A model generated the notes under the pieces. The model was given only the letters and a program-made list of their open reading frames with translations. It did not search any database and was not told the origin of the DNA. Below are positions 47,389 to 55,607 of a stretch of 64,000 nt of DNA, one piece after another. This DNA comes from Saccharothrix sp. HUAS TT1 (GTDB lineage Bacteria; Actinomycetota; Actinomycetes; Mycobacteriales; Pseudonocardiaceae). The stretch is from NCBI RefSeq assembly GCF_040744945.1, contig NZ_CP160454.1, positions 136,348 through 200,347 of the forward strand, in the 5' to 3' direction. Both the position numbers and the translations under genes were made by a program. Within the stretch, counting starts at the first letter, position 1, and each line of letters begins with the position of its first letter.

Positions 47389-47780
47389 CCACCACCACCC
47401 CCGCCGGCTCCACCAACGCCGGCCCGCCGCCCGCCCGGCCCGAGCCGCTGTCCGGTCCGCGCACCACCCCCGACGGCCGCACCTTCCCGTGGGGCCCGAT
47501 CGACGCCGTGCACACCATCGGCCCCTACGAGATCGTCGAGTTCCGCTGGGACGCCAGCCGCGGGCCTCGCGGCAGGTGGACCCAGCACGGCACCACCTTC
47601 TTCCACCCCTACGTCAACGGCTGCGACACCGAGCGCTACCACAGCACCCTCGACGGGGCGCTGGTCGACGCCGTCGCGTTCCGCTCCGAAGGCCCGAACA
47701 GCTCGGCCGGCTACTACTTCCTGCGCATGATCGGCGCGGGCACCGACGGGACGGACGGTGAGGGCGGTGGACGCGGCTGA
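47385..47780 (+). CDS. Hypothetical protein (131 residues)
   Basis: ATG 47385 is coupled to the third paralog. The product has TIGPYEIVEFRWDASRGPRG, a WTQHGTTFFHPYVNGCDTER stretch and LDGALVDAVAFRSEGPNSSA, a beta-rich aromatic protein after a disordered N-terminus. No family recognised. Confidence 0.65.
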   Translation: MTTTTPAGSTNAGPPPARPEPLSGPRTTPDGRTFPWGPIDAVHTIGPYEIVEFRWDASRGPRGRWTQHGTTFFHPYVNGCDTERYHSTLDGALVDAVAFRSEGPNSSAGYYFLRMIGAGTDGTDGEGGGRG

Positions 47781-48180
47781 GGCGTCGCGGCACGCCCGCG
47801 AGATCGCCGCCGACGTCGTCGGGGACCTCGACCCGGCGGGCCTGGCCTACGTCGTCGACCTCGATGTGGACGACGAGGCCCTGGACGCGATCCGGGGGGC
47901 GCTGGCCGACCTCGCGGCACGCCTGCGCCGCGAGCACCCCCACGGCGAGCACCCCGCCGGCGACCGGCCGGAGGAGGTGTCCGAGGACGACGGCCCCGAG
48001 GAGGAGCACGAGCCCACCGGGCGCATGGTGTGGCCGCCCGACGACGGGACCGACGGCGGGCGGCACGCGTCGATCGTGGTGTGCGACCGGGCGCGGTGCC
48101 GTACGTCGGCATCGGCGTGGGTGCGGTCGCGCACCGGCCACGACGGCACGTTCCTGCCGTTCCGGCACGCGAGGACGTGA
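47758..48180 (+). CDS. Hypothetical protein (140 residues), last gene before a terminator
   Basis: GTG 47758 (or GTG 47767) starts within the end of the previous gene. The product contains ASRHAREIAADVVGDLDPAG, an AYVVDLDVDDEALDAIRGAL region, a charged linker and HASIVVCDRARCRTSASAWV near the end, where two Cys could form a metal site. It closes the operon begun at 42998. Confidence 0.55.
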   Translation: MRAVDAAEASRHAREIAADVVGDLDPAGLAYVVDLDVDDEALDAIRGALADLAARLRREHPHGEHPAGDRPEEVSEDDGPEEEHEPTGRMVWPPDDGTDGGRHASIVVCDRARCRTSASAWVRSRTGHDGTFLPFRHART

Positions 48181-48212
48181 CAGGTAGCGGCTACCCTGAA
48201 CGTCCCTCACCA

Positions 48213-48248
48213 AGGGGTGTGACCTGTGGAAACGCGGGTCACACCCCT
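48213..48248 (+). terminator. Perfect 12 bp hairpin
   Basis: AGGGGTGTGACC (48213-48224) pairs with GGTCACACCCCT (48237-48248), 33 bp after the stop at 48180 and just before class B site f. Confidence 0.75.
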
Positions 48249-48250
48249 AC

Positions 48251-48282
48251 TTGCCAGCTACACCATATGTACATAAGATGTA
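48251..48282 (+). promoter_or_regulatory. Class B promoter/operator (site f)
   Basis: TTGCCA (48251-48256), 17 bp, then TAAGAT (48274-48279). The ATGTACAT centre is at 48267-48274. It stands directly upstream of the eight-gene ATPase/MetE-like/membrane-protein operon. Confidence 0.75.
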
Positions 48283-48323
48283 ACTGAACCCGATCCGTGT
48301 CTACCCACCGGAAGCGAGCGAAC

Positions 48324-48833
48324 ATGACCGATGTCGACGAGACCGACGCCGGTGTCGGACCACCGGTCGACCCCGACGACGAACTGCGCGCCGCCATCCG
48401 CCGCGTCCTGACCCGCGCCCGCCGGTCGACCGGACACGGCGCGCAGGACGCGGCGTCCGACCCGACCGAGGAGCTGACGGAGGTCTTCCGCGCCGCCCTG
48501 GTCGACCAGCAGGACGCCATCCGCGCCGCCCTGGAGGAACTGGCGCACGAGAACCACCCCGACAACTGGCCCGGCGACCCGGCCGACCGGCTCGACCACG
48601 TCACCCTCCGGCGGATCTCGCGCCGCCTGCACACCCGGATGCTCACCCACCGGGTGGTGTCCCGGCCCCAGGAACACCACCTGCCCCGGTGGCGCGAATG
48701 GTGGTCCCTGCTCACCGGGCGTCCGCTCGTCGCCGCCTGCGGCGCGGAGCTGACCGACCACCGTCGGCCCGGCCCCGAGTGCGTGTGGTGCTCCGCCGGG
48801 CGCTCCCGCTTCGGCTTCCGGCGGGCCCGGTGA
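48324..48833 (+). CDS. Operon gene 1: hypothetical protein with C-terminal Cys motif
   Basis: ATG 48324 (GTG 48297 is an alternative) gives 169 residues. The helical N-terminal half (DELRAAIRRVLTRARRSTGH, FRAALVDQQDAIRAALEELA) is followed by PRWREWWSLLTGRPLVAACG and ECVWCSAGRSRF, possibly a zinc site. Its stop overlaps the GTG of the first ATPase. Unknown family. Confidence 0.65.
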   Translation: MTDVDETDAGVGPPVDPDDELRAAIRRVLTRARRSTGHGAQDAASDPTEELTEVFRAALVDQQDAIRAALEELAHENHPDNWPGDPADRLDHVTLRRISRRLHTRMLTHRVVSRPQEHHLPRWREWWSLLTGRPLVAACGAELTDHRRPGPECVWCSAGRSRFGFRRAR

Positions 48834-49387
48834 GCACCGCGACCACCGCCGACCGCGAACCCCAGGCCGGGCCGCCGCTCGACCTGCACCACTACGGCCA
48901 CGACACCGGCGACCCGCTCACCGGCCTGCACCTGGTGCACGGCGGGCCCGGCACCGGGAAGTCCGCGCTGGCCCACCGGATCGCGCTGCGCCACGTCGAC
49001 CTCGGCGTGCCCGTGTGGCTGGCCGGCGGCGGGACCGACGACGCGCCCCACCCCTGGAGCAGCCTGCCCACGCAGGCCCGCTGGAGCGACCCGGCCGCCG
49101 CGCTGCAAGCCGTGTTCGCCAAGATCCGCATCGACGGCGGGCCGCTCCTGCTGGTCGTCGACGAGGCCGGCACCGCCCTGTTCGAGGGCGACGCCGGGCA
49201 CTGGACGCGCTACCTCGCCACGTGGGGGCGCGGCCAGCTCGTCGGCGCGGTGCTGCTCACCCGGCGCATGAACCAGGTGCCGCTGGAGACGCAGTCCGCC
49301 GCCGCCACCGTGACCGTGTGCCCCGACGGGCGTACGGCACGCCGACCGACCGCACCGACCGACAGGACAGGAGACGCCGAAGGATGA
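48830..49387 (+). CDS. Operon gene 2: small P-loop ATPase (HerA/Zot-like)
   Basis: GTG 48830 overlaps the upstream stop. In 185 residues, HLVHGGPGTGKSALAHRIAL holds Walker A (GGPGTGKS, 38-45) and LLLVVDEAG holds Walker B (about 106-114). A C-terminal strand-turn, VLLTRRMNQVPLETQSAAAT, resembles the sensor region of HerA/FtsK/Zot-type ATPases. It has no other domain. Motor, pump or switch activity is inferred. Confidence 0.75.
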   Translation: MSTATTADREPQAGPPLDLHHYGHDTGDPLTGLHLVHGGPGTGKSALAHRIALRHVDLGVPVWLAGGGTDDAPHPWSSLPTQARWSDPAAALQAVFAKIRIDGGPLLLVVDEAGTALFEGDAGHWTRYLATWGRGQLVGAVLLTRRMNQVPLETQSAAATVTVCPDGRTARRPTAPTDRTGDAEG

Positions 49388-50016
49388 GCATCGAGGACCA
49401 GCACCGGCACGTGCCGGTGGATCCGGCGACGCACGGGCCGCCCGTCGCCGAGGAGGGCCGTCACCGGGCGCCGCTGCGCCCGCGGTTCGGACCGCCGCCG
49501 GTGGCGCCCGAAGGGATGCCGCTGGGCGTGCACGTCGTGTACGGGCCGAACGGCTGGGGTAAGACGCACCTGCTCGCCACCACGGCCGAACGGCTCGACC
49601 GCAACGCGCACCAGCGGCGGCTGCCGTGGCACGACCGCGTCGAGGTGTGGGCGTTCGACGGCCGCGGGCGGCCCCCGTCGTGGCGCGGCGAGCTCACGCA
49701 GCCGCCGCGCACGGCCTGGATCGACCTGGACGACCTGGTCGAGGAGCTGCGGCTGCGGCTGGTCCCGGAGCACCCGCGCGCCCACGCGCCGCTGCTGGTG
49801 CTGCTCGACCACCTCGACGTCGGCCGCGACGGACTTACCCGACCGTCGCTGCTCGGCACGCTGCTCGCCCTCACGGAGATGACAGCGCGCCCGATCGGCG
49901 TCATGGTGTGCACCCGGACGCTCGCCGCGTTCGGCGAGGGCCACGACGTGGACCTGCTGCTGGCGGGATCGACCCTTACCCAGGTCGCCCGCTTCTCCCT
50001 CGCAGCAGGTCGCTGA
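49384..50016 (+). CDS. Operon gene 3: small P-loop ATPase, paralog of gene 5
   Basis: ATG 49384 overlaps the upstream stop. The 210-residue product has HVVYGPNGWGKTHLL (Walker A at 54-61), LLVLLDHLDVG (Walker B) and PIGVMVCTRTLAAF, LLLAGSTLTQV near the end. The same elements occur in the same order in the protein at 51325, with Walker A at the identical position. The NGW inside the P-loop is unusual. No membrane segment. Confidence 0.75.
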   Translation: MSIEDQHRHVPVDPATHGPPVAEEGRHRAPLRPRFGPPPVAPEGMPLGVHVVYGPNGWGKTHLLATTAERLDRNAHQRRLPWHDRVEVWAFDGRGRPPSWRGELTQPPRTAWIDLDDLVEELRLRLVPEHPRAHAPLLVLLDHLDVGRDGLTRPSLLGTLLALTEMTARPIGVMVCTRTLAAFGEGHDVDLLLAGSTLTQVARFSLAAGR

Positions 50017-50108
50017 CCGGACCTCACCCACCCACCCGTCCCGACGACCCGACCGCACAGGCACCGGCCGATTCCCCAACCCCTTTGCACGAGGAGAAGC
50101 ACGTCGCC

Positions 50109-51248
50109 ATGAGCGCTGCCCGAAACACGCGTCAGATCAAGTTCCTGGGCACCATGCCCGCCGAGTTCACCCCCGACCCGCGCAGCGCGATGCTGTGGGT
50201 CGCCGAGCACACCCCCGCCGAGCAGGCCGGCACCGTCGCGATGGTGTGCGACGTCAACCAGCAGTGGGTCGTCGAGCTGCTGGCCGCCTACGCCGACCGG
50301 CCCGGCCTGACCGTGCTGAGGTCGGGGCGGTTCTCCGACTACGAGGACTTCACCGCCTACGACGTCGCCCCCGGCCACACCCTCACCCCCGCCGACGTCG
50401 CCATGAACCGGCAGGACGAGATCCGCGAGCGCCTGACCATCTGGCGGGAGCTGCGCGCCACCCTGCCCGGCTGGGAGGACGTGCCGTTGCAGGTGTCGCA
50501 GCCGCACCCGCTGGACCTGGCCATGTTCACGTTCGCGCCGCGCACCGTCGCCAAGGGCCTGCCGGCGTGGCCGCTGCTGCGGCACTTCCCCGACGTGACG
50601 CGGGCGCTGCGGCACCTGCCGGTGTTCGAGAAGGCCGTCGCGGACGAGATGAACGAGCTGGCCGCCGAGTTCGGCAACGACCTGGTGTGGAACGTCGAGT
50701 CGCCGGTGGGGACGCTGGCCGTGGTGCGCGGCCAGTCCTTCGGCATGGCCGGCCTGTTCGGGCGCATGATCGGCGGCCTGCTGGCGCGCGGCATCGAGCC
50801 GATGCCGCTGACCGGCCGGCTGGACCTGCACCTGTGCTACGGCGACTACCGGCACCGGGAGCTACGCGCCCCGCGCAACCTGCGCGCCGCGGTGGCCCTG
50901 CTCAACCCGATCACCGAGCGGCTGCTGCGCACCCGGGGCAGTCTGCCCGTCGTGCACATCCCCGCCGCCTACGGCCACCACGACGCGCCGCTCGACCCCG
51001 CCTTCTACCGGCCGCTGGGCGAGCTGCACCCGGCGTGGCGGGTCGTCGCGGGCGTGGTGTCCGGGGTGTCCGGGCCCGAGCACAGCCTGCGGGCGCTGGA
51101 GAGGTTCGAGGACGGCCTGGGCGCCACCACCGTGGGCGTCGGCACCGCCTGCGGTCTGGGGCGCACCCCGTCCGACGACGTCGAGCGCATCATGCGCACC
51201 CAGGTCGTCGCCGCGCAGGCCGACCTGGCGCACGTCGTCATGCGCTGA
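50109..51248 (+). CDS. Operon gene 4: MetE/UROD-like TIM-barrel protein
   Basis: ATG 50109 has a GAGGAG site. The 379-residue protein resembles the C-terminal domain of cobalamin-independent methionine synthase. It keeps HLCYGDY (His241-x-Cys243), HIPAAYGHHDAP, RVVAGVVSGVSG and TACGLGRTP (Cys348), the expected zinc ligands. It lacks the N-terminal MetE half. A thiol methyl- or alkyl-transfer reaction is plausible. Why it sits among ATPases and membrane proteins on a mobile element is unexplained. Confidence 0.7.
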   Translation: MSAARNTRQIKFLGTMPAEFTPDPRSAMLWVAEHTPAEQAGTVAMVCDVNQQWVVELLAAYADRPGLTVLRSGRFSDYEDFTAYDVAPGHTLTPADVAMNRQDEIRERLTIWRELRATLPGWEDVPLQVSQPHPLDLAMFTFAPRTVAKGLPAWPLLRHFPDVTRALRHLPVFEKAVADEMNELAAEFGNDLVWNVESPVGTLAVVRGQSFGMAGLFGRMIGGLLARGIEPMPLTGRLDLHLCYGDYRHRELRAPRNLRAAVALLNPITERLLRTRGSLPVVHIPAAYGHHDAPLDPAFYRPLGELHPAWRVVAGVVSGVSGPEHSLRALERFEDGLGATTVGVGTACGLGRTPSDDVERIMRTQVVAAQADLAHVVMR

Positions 51249-51259
51249 CCCGCGCCCCC

Positions 51260-51292
51260 GCCGGTCGGCCGGTCTCCCGCCGGCCGACCGGC
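51260..51292 (+). terminator. Internal hairpin of the operon
   Basis: Perfect arms GCCGGTCGGCCGG (51260-51272) and CCGGCCGACCGGC (51280-51292) lie between genes 4 and 5. It may attenuate or stabilise rather than end transcription, because no new promoter is seen after it. Confidence 0.5.
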
Positions 51293-51324
51293 ACCCTTCC
51301 CGACCCTCACGGAACGGACCCCGC

Positions 51325-51990
51325 ATGACCCACGACCAGGAGCAGCCCGCCCGGCCGCACGACGGGCAGGAACCGGCCCCGCGCGGCGTGCACCTGCCCG
51401 ACGCGTTCTTCGACTGGCTGTTCTCCGACACCGAGGCCGACCCGGTGCCGCCCGGGATGCCCACCCGCGTGCACGTCGTCCACGGCCCCGCCGGAAGCGG
51501 CAAGACCCGGCTGCTGCGCGAGCACGCCGCCGCCCTGCACCGGCACGAGCTGCCCCGCCCGCCCGAGGTGTGGCTGTTCGACCCCCGCGACGACGGGACG
51601 CGGCAGGCGATGTCCGCCCACCCGCCGAGGGAGTGGGAAGACCTCGACACGCTCGTCCGGATGCTCAACGTGCACCTCGGCGGGCAGCCGAAGGGAACCC
51701 GCACGCCGCTGCTGGTGCTGCTGGACCACCTCGACCCCGGCCCCGGCGGGCTGGGCGGCCCGCGGCTGATCCGCACGCTGATCGACGTGAACGAGCGGTG
51801 GACGCACGCGCCGATCGGCGTCCTGCTCACCGTCCGCGACCTCGACGAGTTCGACGACACCGAGACGATGTCCCCGGTCCTGCTCGCCGGCTCCACCGTC
51901 ACCGCGCTGGAGCCCCGCCCGGACGGCGCACCCGACTCCCCGACCCGATCGACGGTCCCGGCGGGCACGCCGCGACCGCTGGAGGCATGA
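51325..51990 (+). CDS. Operon gene 5: small P-loop ATPase, paralog of gene 3
   Basis: ATG 51325 gives 221 residues. HVVHGPAGSGKTRLL (Walker A at 54-61), LLVLLDHLDPG, PIGVLLTVRDLDEF and VLLAGSTVTALEP match gene 3. An N-terminal extension contains FFDWLFSDTEADP. The C-terminus is Pro/Thr-rich. Its stop overlaps the next ATG (ATGA). Confidence 0.75.
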   Translation: MTHDQEQPARPHDGQEPAPRGVHLPDAFFDWLFSDTEADPVPPGMPTRVHVVHGPAGSGKTRLLREHAAALHRHELPRPPEVWLFDPRDDGTRQAMSAHPPREWEDLDTLVRMLNVHLGGQPKGTRTPLLVLLDHLDPGPGGLGGPRLIRTLIDVNERWTHAPIGVLLTVRDLDEFDDTETMSPVLLAGSTVTALEPRPDGAPDSPTRSTVPAGTPRPLEA

Positions 51991-52271
51991 ACAGCATGGC
52001 CATGAGTTCCTTCGCCGACGCGCAGGCGTTCAACGACCTGATCCACTACCTGCTGGGCGACGACCACGACGAGAAGAAGGCCGAGGACGCCGCCGCGCAC
52101 CTGGCGCACGTCTCCTACACCAAGCTCCAGGCCGGGGTCACCCCCGAGACGGTGCGCGCCCGCTGGGCGTCGCGCCCGCTCACCGGCCGCCGGTTCACCG
52201 ACGGCACCCCCGTCCCCGCCACCGTGCCCGCAGACGGTGCGGACGGCACCGCTGCGCAGGTGACGGCATGA
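51987..52271 (+). CDS. Operon gene 6: small hypothetical protein (94 residues)
   Basis: ATG 51987 overlaps the upstream stop and follows GGAGG. The product is helical at first (FNDLIHYLLGDDHDEKKAED, AAAHLAHVSYTKLQAGV) with a Pro/Ala-rich tail. Coupling to genes 5 and 7 makes it part of the same assembly or pathway. Unknown. Confidence 0.65.
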   Translation: MNSMAMSSFADAQAFNDLIHYLLGDDHDEKKAEDAAAHLAHVSYTKLQAGVTPETVRARWASRPLTGRRFTDGTPVPATVPADGADGTAAQVTA

Positions 52272-53518
52272 GCGACGACGGCACGATCGGCGGTTCCGCC
52301 CTGCGCGGCGGGAACTTCGACCTCGACGAGGTCGTGACGCGCGTGCAGCTGGCGGGCGCGCACCTCGCCGTCACCAAGGGCGCCTGGTATCCGTCGCCCG
52401 CGCTGCACCTGCCCGACGAGGACGCCACCGCGTTCACCGGACGGCTGATGCACTCCACCCACAGCCCCTACGACCACCGCCGCTACCGGTCGTGCGCGAT
52501 CGGCGAGCACCGCTCGTGCACCGACCGCAGCAGCGGCCCGCAGCGCGGCTGCCAGTGCCCCTGCCACGCCGACGTCGGGGACGACGGGCTGCCGAAGGTG
52601 CCCGTCGCCGCAGTCGCCGCGCTGCGCCCGGCCTACTCGCTGCCCGACACCACCGTGCGGCGGGTGCTCGGCGTGGCGCTGCGCGAGCAGCGCGCGGGCC
52701 GGCTGCGCAGCCTGGAGGACCTGCGGATCGCCCTGGGCCACGAGTACGGCTCGTACGTCGCGGACGGGTTCGTGATCGACGTCGCCGCGATGCTGGAGTT
52801 CGGCCTGCGCCAGGGCGAGGAGGACGAGGCGGTGCGGGAGCAGATCCGCGACTGGCGACTGCTGGCCGAGGCCGCGCGCATCCGCTACGAGGTCGACGGC
52901 GACACCCCGATGCCCGGCGACCCGGCCCGGCCCGACCGGGAGTTGCCGCTCGTCGCCCCGCCCGTGCCCGAGCAGAACCTGGACGGCCGTTTCGGGGACC
53001 TGGTGCCCTCCGGGGTGCTGCTGGGCGACTACCGGGCCCGCCGCGACGACACGAACGACCGCAACCTCAGCGACTTCCCGTTCGGGCTGCTGTTCGTCGG
53101 CACCGGCGTCGCCAGCGTCGTGCTCGGCGCCCTGGAGCCGCGCGACCTGCTGTCGATCGCCGTGGGCGTGGCGCTGCTGCTGTTCGGCTGGGTGCTGCTG
53201 TCCCTGCACGCCAAGGCGTCCGGGCGGCGCGCCGAGCTGGAGAACTGGCGGGCCGCGCTGATCGCCTCCGGGGTGCCGGCCGACGCCGTCGACGCCCCCG
53301 CCGACCACGGACACCCCGAGGACGGGCATCCCGAGGACGACGACCCCGAGGACGACCGGCACGGACACGACCGGCACGAGCGGGTCGACGGGCGGGACGG
53401 GGACAACGACACCCTTGCGCCGGGCGAGCTGGACTTCCTGGTGTTCCACGACGAGCGGCACCGCGACGGGCAGGACCAGGACGAGCAGGGCGACGAGCGG
53501 ACGGGAGAGCGGGCATGA
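52268..53518 (+). CDS. Operon gene 7: two-helix membrane protein with N-terminal Cys-rich domain (paralog of gene 8)
   Basis: ATG 52268 overlaps the upstream stop. Of 416 residues, about 20-105 form a domain with WYPSPALHLPDED, HSPYDHRRYRSCAI and a GCQCPCH cluster. Two hydrophobic helices follow at about 278-322 (FGLLFVGTGVASVVLGAL and IAVGVALLLFGWVLLSL), then an Asp/His/Glu-rich tail. Gene 8 repeats this layout. Helices separated by a short turn put both termini on the same side, probably cytoplasmic. Confidence 0.7.
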   Translation: MSDDGTIGGSALRGGNFDLDEVVTRVQLAGAHLAVTKGAWYPSPALHLPDEDATAFTGRLMHSTHSPYDHRRYRSCAIGEHRSCTDRSSGPQRGCQCPCHADVGDDGLPKVPVAAVAALRPAYSLPDTTVRRVLGVALREQRAGRLRSLEDLRIALGHEYGSYVADGFVIDVAAMLEFGLRQGEEDEAVREQIRDWRLLAEAARIRYEVDGDTPMPGDPARPDRELPLVAPPVPEQNLDGRFGDLVPSGVLLGDYRARRDDTNDRNLSDFPFGLLFVGTGVASVVLGALEPRDLLSIAVGVALLLFGWVLLSLHAKASGRRAELENWRAALIASGVPADAVDAPADHGHPEDGHPEDDDPEDDRHGHDRHERVDGRDGDNDTLAPGELDFLVFHDERHRDGQDQDEQGDERTGERA

Positions 53519-54534
53519 CCGGATCGGGCAACGCCGAGATCGACGACGTGGTGGCGCGCGTGCAGGCCGCGGGCGGCACGTCCGCCGCCGCCAGGGGCAG
53601 GTGGTACCCGGCGCAGCCGCCGCTGCTGCCGGACGAGGACGACGAGGGCGCCGTGCGGTACACCGCGAGGATGCTGCACCCCACGCACGGCCCCTACGAC
53701 CACGCGCGGCTGCGGCAGTGCGCGACCTCCTACCACCTGGAGTGCCCGGACGCGGTGCGGCCGGACGCCGAGTGCGGGTGCCCGTGCCACCGCGAGCCGG
53801 CGACCACCCTGGAGGTGCCGTTCGAGACGCGGCGGCGGCTGTCGGCGATCTACTCGCTGCCTGCCGCCACCTCCGACCGGGTGCTGGGCGTGGTGCTGCA
53901 CGCGTACCGGCGCGGCGAAGTGCGCACCCTGGAGGGGCTGCGGCGCGCGGTGTCGCAGGAGTACGCCAGCCCGATCCCGCTGTCGTTCGCCACCGACGTG
54001 GCGTTGACGCTGCACTCGGCGCTGGAGCACTGCGCGCCCGACGACGCCGCCGCGTTCCACGTGATGGTGGCCGCGGGCGGCGACCACCTCGGCACCCGTG
54101 CCGCCCCCGCCCCCCGGCCCGAGCCCGAGCCCGAGCCCGAGCCTGCCGGTGGTGAGTCGGCGTCGTCGGTGGAGGAGGCGTTGAGGAACATGACCGACGC
54201 CCTGGGTCCGTACTGGGACCGGGTGCAGGCGCTGACGCCGCGCGGTGCCGCCCGTCGACTCCGGCCGCCGCTGGTCGCGGCGGTCGTGGCGGCCGGAGCG
54301 CTGCTCGTCGGCGTCACGGTGCTGTCGGCGGCGTGCGCGGCCGGGGCGTCGCTGCTGGCGACGTGGGCGACCCGGTACGCGGTGCGCGGGGCGCGGGAGG
54401 CCGAGCTGTGGCACTGGCGGGCGTCGCTGCTGCGGTTGGGCGTCACCCCGGACGTGGTCGACATCAAGGGGCAGCCGGGGAAGCGGCCGGCGCGGATGCC
54501 CGAGGACGACGCCCTGATCGGCGGCCTGGGGTGA
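53515..54534 (+). CDS. Operon gene 8: membrane protein, paralog of gene 7
   Basis: ATG 53515 overlaps the stop of gene 7. In 339 residues the N-terminal domain repeats EIDDVVARVQAAGG, WYPAQPPLLPDED, HGPYDHARLRQCAT and ECGCPCH. A (Pro-Glu) repeat linker and a hydrophobic region (about residues 250-275, PLVAAVVAAGALLVGVTVL and neighbours) follow, then AELWHWRASLLRLGVTPDVV, parallel to gene 7. Last gene before the terminator at 54577. Confidence 0.7.
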   Translation: MTGSGNAEIDDVVARVQAAGGTSAAARGRWYPAQPPLLPDEDDEGAVRYTARMLHPTHGPYDHARLRQCATSYHLECPDAVRPDAECGCPCHREPATTLEVPFETRRRLSAIYSLPAATSDRVLGVVLHAYRRGEVRTLEGLRRAVSQEYASPIPLSFATDVALTLHSALEHCAPDDAAAFHVMVAAGGDHLGTRAAPAPRPEPEPEPEPAGGESASSVEEALRNMTDALGPYWDRVQALTPRGAARRLRPPLVAAVVAAGALLVGVTVLSAACAAGASLLATWATRYAVRGAREAELWHWRASLLRLGVTPDVVDIKGQPGKRPARMPEDDALIGGLG

Positions 54535-54576
54535 GCACGGCCGCGCGAGCCTGACCAGGCTCGTCGACGGGGTGGG

Positions 54577-54612
54577 AAGGCCCGGTCGCCGGTACGCCGG
54601 CGGCCGGGCCTT
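54577..54612 (+). terminator. Hairpin terminator with T run
   Basis: AAGGCCCGGTCGCCGG (54577-54592) pairs with CCGGCGGCCGGGCCTT (54597-54612) with one mismatch and a 4-base loop, ending in TTT. It closes the eight-gene operon. Confidence 0.8.
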
Positions 54613-54695
54613 TCCCGTGTCCGAGGGGTGGCGTCGAGAACGGTCGGAACGGCCCGAAAATGGCTCTGACCTGCGAGTTTCGTAGATCACATCTC

Positions 54696-54731
54696 ATGGC
54701 TACCTACATCATATGTACATATGATGTAGGT
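54696..54731 (+). promoter_or_regulatory. Class B operator (site g), perfect 30 bp palindrome
   Basis: 54702-54731 is a perfect 30 bp palindrome, with ACCTACATCAT arms around ATGTACAT. TATGAT (54720-54725) serves as -10; the -35 (near 54696) is poor. It precedes the DUF2786 gene and is the best match to the class B consensus. Confidence 0.85.
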
Positions 54732-54768
54732 AATTCACCAACCCTCACCCCACCGGAAGGGCATCGAC

Positions 54769-55488
54769 GTGGCCGACGAGAAGATGATCGACAGGATCGC
54801 CGCGCTGCTGGAGCTGGCCAAGGACAAGCGCACCCCCGAGCACGAGGCCCAGGCCGCCGGGCGCATGGCCGAGAAGCTGATGATCCGCCACGCCATCGAC
54901 GTCACGGTGCTGGCCGCACGCGGCGGCCAGGTGGTCGAGGAGGAGATCGTCCAGGCGCGGGTCGAGCTGCCCTCCCCGTACGCCAAGGAGAAAGGCTTCC
55001 TGCTCGCCGCCGTCGCCCGCTACATCCAGTGCAAGACCGTGCTCGACACGAGCAACGGGTGGCGCCAGGGCGCCGGGGCGTGGCTGCACGGCTACGAGAG
55101 CGACGTGCGCCGCACGCAGATGCTCTACGCCTCGCTCGTCGCGCAGGCCATGCGCGGGCTGCTGGGCCAGCAGGCCAGGATCGGGGAGGACGTGGCCACG
55201 TTCCGCTCCAGTTGGCTGCTGGGGTTCACCGCCGAGGTCGCCGCGCGGTTGAAGGTGGCGCACGACGAGGGCGTGGCCGAGATCGAGGGCAACGGCGAGC
55301 GCGCCGCGCTGGCGGTCGCCGACCGCACCAGCCGGGTGCTGGCGTTCGTCACGAACCTGTACCCGGAGACCAAGCCGGTGTCCATCCGCAGCAGCGGGTC
55401 CGGCCGCGCCGCCGGCCGCCGCGCCGGGCGCACCGCCGACCTGGGCCAGCCGCGTGTGCAGGAGGCCAACCAGAAGTCCCTGACCTGA
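54769..55488 (+). CDS. DUF2786 domain protein
   Basis: GTG 54769 gives 239 residues. The N-terminal MIDRIAALLELAKDKRTPEH followed by EAQAAGRMAEKLMIRHAID is the DUF2786 signature. The remaining helical domain (YIQCKTVLDTSNGWRQG, SDVRRTQMLYASLVAQAM) is typical of the family. A basic Gly/Arg tail ends it. DUF2786 proteins are common in phages and plasmids and have no established biochemical role. Single-gene unit between site g and site h. Confidence 0.8.
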   Translation: MADEKMIDRIAALLELAKDKRTPEHEAQAAGRMAEKLMIRHAIDVTVLAARGGQVVEEEIVQARVELPSPYAKEKGFLLAAVARYIQCKTVLDTSNGWRQGAGAWLHGYESDVRRTQMLYASLVAQAMRGLLGQQARIGEDVATFRSSWLLGFTAEVAARLKVAHDEGVAEIEGNGERAALAVADRTSRVLAFVTNLYPETKPVSIRSSGSGRAAGRRAGRTADLGQPRVQEANQKSLT

Positions 55489-55530
55489 CCGTCCGGGGGG
55501 TGCCGGAGCGCCCGGCACTCCCCGCTCAGA

Positions 55531-55559
55531 ACCTACATATCATGTACATCATGTGTAGG
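55531..55559 (+). promoter_or_regulatory. Class B operator (site h)
   Basis: ACCTACATATC, ATGTACAT (55542-55549) and CATGTGTAGG form the palindrome. TATCAT (55538-55543) may be the -10, with a weak GGCACT 18 bp upstream. It precedes the genes at 55608-57444. Confidence 0.7.
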
Positions 55560-55607
55560 ATGCGGGTGGTCGTTCCCACCCGCACCGACCGAAAGGCGAC
55601 ACCTCGC

